In this document: positions 60,301 through 64,000 of the stretch, in pieces
Layout of the letters: every line of letters begins with the position of its first letter
Numbering within the stretch: the stretch's first letter is position 1
Notes under the pieces: generated by a model
The model's database searches: none
Told to the model about the DNA's origin: nothing
The model's input: only the letters and a program-made list of their open reading frames with translations
DNA from: Scolanthus callimorphus
Taxonomy: Eukaryota > Cnidaria > Anthozoa > Actiniaria > Edwardsiidae
Assembly (NCBI GenBank): GCA_033964015.1
Contig: CM066921.1
Coordinates: 28,129,355-28,193,354 of the forward strand
Reading direction: 5' to 3'
Length of the DNA stretch: 64,000 nt
Made by a program: the position numbers and the translations under genes

Positions 60301-60614
60301 TTTAAAAACTGCTAAACTCACGGGCAGACATCTTCTATTTCCTCTTCCACCGTCCTTGACGATGAATCAGTTGTGTAATTGGAGCTCGCGCTACCAGTTC
60401 CACAACATCTCGTCCAATATCGCCTTCCCAAAATTCCAAAACCACCTCCGCTTCCAAACATCCATATTCTGGAACTTCCACTCTCTTTTTTACACACACG
60501 AGCACTTGAAAATATTATTGGCCCTTTTAATAAGGCATTTGTAAAGCTAAGAACAATAAATTTTGACGATTTCGATACTTGAGTCAACCGGCCGCCATTT
60601 TGTGGTGTTGACAT
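57212..60614 (-). CDS. Glutathionyl-hydroquinone reductase-like (Xi-class GST), C-terminus missing
   Basis: Four exons join in frame on the minus strand: 60614-60322, 59556-59353, 58174-57890 and 57305-57212 (876 bases, 292 codons). All junctions are GT-AG and all phases fit. Residues 1 to about 97 form a basic/serine-rich extension that may target mitochondria. The thioredoxin-fold part has FPAEANRYHLY and TLTCPFAARALLAIKLKGL, with Cys130 at the place of the catalytic Cys of the family CPWAHR motif. Then come VPVPALWD and IVNNESADLLRMFN, and the helical part DLYP..LR..IDEINNWIQE, GVYRAGFA and AVNAVFEALDK. This family reduces glutathionyl-hydroquinones using glutathione. Family members continue about 80-100 residues further; exon 4 ends at AAG|GTAAAT but no later exon was found before the next gene. 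Read-through would add only Val-Asn-stop. The gene is divergent with epsin, 0.8 kb away. Confidence 0.8.
57364..57391. repeat. T/G homopolymer run inside intron DNA
   Basis: A T run followed by about 20 G. It lies between GST exons 3 and 4. The GATCCGGG-type short repeats at about 57425-57505 (GGGATCC, GGATCCAGAG) are a small tandem array. Confidence 0.6.
58606..58872. repeat. Tandem duplication, about 143-bp unit
   Basis: CCTTAGGACTCCC, GGGGAGAGGGGTTGGTATTT and GCTGCATGCCCG occur twice in the same order (about 58608 and 58751). It lies in the intron between GST exons 2 and 3. Confidence 0.7.
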
Positions 60615-61393
60615 TCGAGACCGAGTACACCAAAAGAAGACTGGGGACGACTTCCGGAAAAAAATGCGGCTTTTTTTTCTTCTTCTTATCTTAATTGGAA
60701 GTGAAAGTTCGCAGTTTTAAAATATATTTCCTGTTTCCTGTCTTCGTTATACACCCATATTGCGTGCCTGTGAATGGGGATGAGCAAGGAATAAAACTCC
60801 TGCAGTTTAAGCTCTCGGAATGTGACCAAAATACTTTTACTGTACAATTGCTATAACAATTCGAGTGCGAGTCTTTAATTTTTAACTTTGCTAGTGTATA
60901 GTGGAGGGAAAAAAGGGCTTTATGTACACTAAATAATTTCCGATACGTATTGCAAGGAACGTTTTTGATTGGCTCAATTTTATCTCGCCAGTTCTACCCA
61001 TATGATGTGCGTGGAGAAACAGAGGCAGTCTACGTCTGCGATAAATATTTTACCAAGCTAACAAACTGAGTATTACATTACGCCTCATTTCGATTTCCAC
61101 ATCGTCACAACGTGACTTTTTTTAATTTTCTAATTCCATTTCCGGTCAAGTCGCACGATATCACTCGATTAGCACTTCCGGTTATGACGTCACGAGGGGA
61201 AGTCGCTACGTTCACGCATGCGTAGTGTGATTTATTCGCGGGGGGTCGTTTGAATGCAATGTATCGGAGCCGATCCAAGGCGTTGTTCGCCATCTTGGTT
61301 TGCCGATTTTGTATTGTGATTTCAAAGCAATAACACCGAAAACGTGGTTATAAATCAGCTAACATCTATTTTTCACTCTTCTGGCTTCTAAAA
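60615..61393. promoter_or_regulatory. Shared promoter region between GST and epsin
   Basis: The two start codons face away from each other across 779 bp. Visible candidate sites are an ETS motif ACTTCCGG (61174-61181) next to a perfect CRE/ATF site TGACGTCA (61185-61192), another ETS motif near 60650, and a YY1-like CGCCATCTTG (61289-61298) about 100 bp before the epsin ATG. A second YY1-like GCCGCCATTTTG overlaps the GST 5' end (about 60591-60602). Such sets are typical of ubiquitous, TATA-less bidirectional promoters. Use of the sites is inferred. Confidence 0.55.
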
Positions 61394-63015
61394 ATGTCGA
61401 TTCGGCGGCAGCTGAAAAACGTCGTTAATAATTATTCGAACTGCGAAGTGAAGGTTCGTGAAGCGACTTCGAATGATCCGTGGGGTCCTTCTAGTTCGTT
61501 GATGTCAGATATCGCAGATGCGACCTACAATGTAGTGGCGTTTTCAGAAATCATGGCTATGATTTGGAGACGATTGAATGATCATGGGAAAAACTGGCGT
61601 CATGTGTACAAGTCTTTGGTACTTCTCGACTATATTATCAAGACTGGATCCGAACGGGTCGCTCAGCAATGCCGGGAGAATATCTTTGTAATTCAAACAC
61701 TGAAAGACTTTCAATTCATTGACAAAGATGGCAAAGACCAAGGAATGAATGTTCGGGAAAAAGCTAAGCAACTTGTAGCGTTGCTGAAGGACGAAGAAAG
61801 GCTTAAAAACGAGCGTCAGAGAGCTTTGAAAGCCAAAGAGAGATTTGCTCAAGCCAGTTCGGGTATCGGAAGTGATTCACTTAGAGGGGGCAAAGTTACG
61901 CTGGGTTCTGGAGGAAGCTTGACAGATATTCGCACAGGGGGAAGTGATTCCACTACCATGCCTACTAGCCGATCGTGGGAACCAGAAAGGAAATTAACAA
62001 ACCCAGAGATGGAGAATTGCAGGCCTGCAAATGCTAATGAAGAGGAGCTTCAGCTGCAGCTAGCGTTAGCCTTGAGCAAACAAGAAGCTGATGAACACAA
62101 AAACTTATCAGAAAGGGAGGATGAACGGCTGAAGATGGCATTGAATGAGAGCCAAGTGGATGCCCCCAGTTCAGGCTTTCCCCAGCCAGCGCCACAGTCC
62201 TCAGTCCTCAGTACTGACGCTTGGGGGATGCCGTTAGCCCAGCCTGCAGCACAGCAACCTGCTGCCGACCCTTGGGGAGGAAGTGGTGCCATGGCAGCAG
62301 CAGCAGCCCCTGTTGGGGCAAGTGCAGATCCCTGGGGAACACCACAGCAACCTCCTGCTGTTGATCCATGGGGTGCTACTGCTGCTGTATCAGTAGCATC
62401 TGCACCAATGGTATTATCTGCCCCCATAGCAGATCCCTGGGGTGCCCCTCCAGCACAAGCACCTCCCCCATCTGATCCATGGAGTGCACCACCCCCGACC
62501 TCAACACCACAGAGTAACCTTGGGCTTCTACTAATGGACAGTCCTTGCCAGCACAGGACAGCTTTGATCCCTTTGGCCAGCCTGCTCCAACCGTCGCTCC
62601 TGTTGTTGCTGCCGCTCCTATGCAGCCAAGTCCTCTAGAGATGCAACCCTCCCAGCCTGTATCGGATCCCTTCAGTGTAGGTGTTCCTGGACAGCAAGCA
62701 AAGAAACCTGATGATTTCCTAGGAGATTTACAGGGACTTGTTGATCTGGACACACTTACAACCAAACCTCAAACAGATCCAAATCCATTCTTACCCACCA
62801 TGGCTGACTCAAATAAAACTAAGAATCCTTTTGTGCAGGATAAACCACAGAGACCAACACTTAACCAGTTACAACAAGTCAAACAACAAGGACTAGATAT
62901 TGGCGGTATGCCGAGTGCAGGGTACAGTAGCGGAGGAGATATATTGTTACCAGCCCCTCTAGTGCCGAGTTCTACAGCAACAAATCCACAAACTGTCAAC
63001 AACCCCTTCTTGTAG
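61394..63015 (+). CDS. EPN: Epsin, clathrin-adaptor with ENTH domain; one frameshift
   Basis: The ENTH domain spans residues 1 to about 150, with RRQLKN, EATSNDPWG and NWRHVYK supplying the Arg/Lys/His residues that bind PI(4,5)P2 in epsins. Two ubiquitin-interacting motifs follow (EEELQLQLALALSKQ at about 216-230, EDERLKMALNES at about 242-253). Then come DPW-type AP-2/clathrin motifs (about 292, 312, 324, 347, 361), DPF motifs and three C-terminal NPF motifs for EH-domain partners, the last one at the stop. It acts in membrane bending and ubiquitinated-cargo endocytosis. Near 62518 the frame shifts: the first frame drifts into leucine-rich nonsense ending at 62638, while the correct C-terminus resumes in the +2 frame. 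One extra base in AACCTTGG would restore an NPW motif and the reading frame. The coding region is otherwise uninterrupted, without introns. Confidence 0.92.
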
Positions 63016-64000
63016 TATATGCCTGGAGCATTTTGAAATGTGAGTAGTTCCCTTATCTTCTTTGACACAAATTAAAATATGCCTTGCAGGGTTTTTAATT
63101 TTTTATGAGTTTTATTTTTAGATTTATTGCATGTTATCAGTTATCTATATTTCTCTGACTCTGGGTTAAACTGGGTTAAATTTCTGTGTATTATGTTTTA
63201 CTTTGCATTAACCATCTGCTAAATTGCTAGTTCTAGCAAAATGACCTCTGAAATTGTTTTTGTGGTATCACAATACAAACGTTTACAGTATGAATTATGC
63301 AGTGCAATCACTTTACAAGTGTTATTACCTCTTCAAAGGAAGTAAAAGAAGTAAAACATAATGATGGTATTACAAATGGAAGGAATAATATACACTTATG
63401 TCACCTATAAATGTCTATTACATCTTCAAAGGCAGTAAAAACTAAATGATGCTGTTTCAAATGAATGTTATTATAGCAAAAATAGTAAAACAATTAAATA
63501 ATGCTGTTTCAAATTGTGAACAAATAATAAGCATTTCATAGGGCCCAAATTACGGTAGCTGATTGAAACATATAGTCTAATGTTTGAAAATTGCAGTTGA
63601 AAAAGAGGGAAATGCAGGGCTGCAAAAGAAAAAAAAACTAGGTTGCATTTTGGACAATAGTTTAAAATTTTTAGTCACAGACTGTGGGTGACAAAAGGGC
63701 TTAAATTTTAGTTGCAAATTAGAAATGTGTAGTCGCAAAAGCGACTGATACCTCGGCGCAATTTCTAGTCCCGAAATTAGATGGGATGCATTTTATAGAT
63801 TGATATGCAAAATTAAGGGATCCATGTCACCCTACCCATGCACTGCTTCGCCGCCATTTTCGATATCAGAGACTGTTGACAAAATCATGGTAATGAATCA
63901 TGTGAACAAAAACAAAGCAATGCATTATGGGTAGGGTGAGGCAGATCCTAACTTTAATACATAGATTAAAATTATAAAGCGAACATGTCAAAAATGATGC
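63016..64000. other. 3' flank of epsin
   Basis: AT-rich. There is no poly-A tract directly after the stop that would mark a recent retrocopy. Imperfect repeats of GTTTCAAAT/CTTCAAAGG blocks run from about 63315 to 63515. An inverted pair TCACCCTACCCAT (about 63829) and ATGGGTAGGGTGA (about 63927) encloses about 100 bp, likely another MITE. Confidence 0.5.

Noticed and set aside
62050..62765. Minus-strand frames of 125 and 129 codons under epsin
   Set aside because: They are antisense shadows of the proline/alanine-rich epsin tail.
1..64000. Endogenous viral or retroviral genes
   Set aside because: No reverse transcriptase, integrase, capsid or long terminal repeats were recognisable anywhere in the window.

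Overview
The window looks like nuclear DNA of a metazoan, most probably an anthozoan cnidarian (coral or sea anemone). Signs of this are spliced genes with GT-AG introns, an epsin with a full ENTH domain, a Myc-type bHLH-zipper exon that keeps the vertebrate exon-2/exon-3 intron phase, a glutathionyl-hydroquinone reductase-like gene with a long N-terminal extension, tRNA-derived SINEs, and many short palindromic MITEs. The lineage is an inference; the sequence alone does not fix a species.

Layout. 1-5 kb: intergenic DNA with nested MITEs, a minisatellite grown from a MITE end, an intact tRNA-His and a broken one, and an 830-bp TIR element with a 6-bp target duplication. 5.0-29.0 kb: one structure fills this interval, a giant foldback transposon of about 24 kb. 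It has inverted ends, a perfect 9-bp flanking duplication (gtatagaca), and two opposed arms of about 10 kb, each built from about 240-250 tandem copies of a 43-bp unit. It has no recognisable transposase. 29-43 kb: mostly gene-poor, with a SINE, an intronless GPI-anchored folate-receptor-like gene (minus strand, 30.7-31.3 kb), dispersed and tandem repeats, and a weak two-exon candidate at 42.3-43.0 kb. 43-57 kb: a dense field of MITEs, with a minus-strand gene model of three in-frame exons (51895 to 47391) that would join a C2H2 zinc finger to a Myc-like bHLH-leucine zipper. 57-64 kb: a minus-strand Xi-class GST-like gene (60614 to 57212, C-terminal exons not found) lies head to head with a plus-strand epsin gene (61394-63015, broken by one apparent frameshift). 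They share a 0.8-kb promoter region with ETS-, CRE- and YY1-like sites.

The genes do not form a pathway: they are endocytosis (epsin), redox/thiol chemistry (GST), transcription (zinc finger/Myc-like) and a surface receptor. The most unusual items are the giant foldback element and the possible zinc-finger/Myc-zipper protein. All copy numbers are estimates from length divided by unit size.
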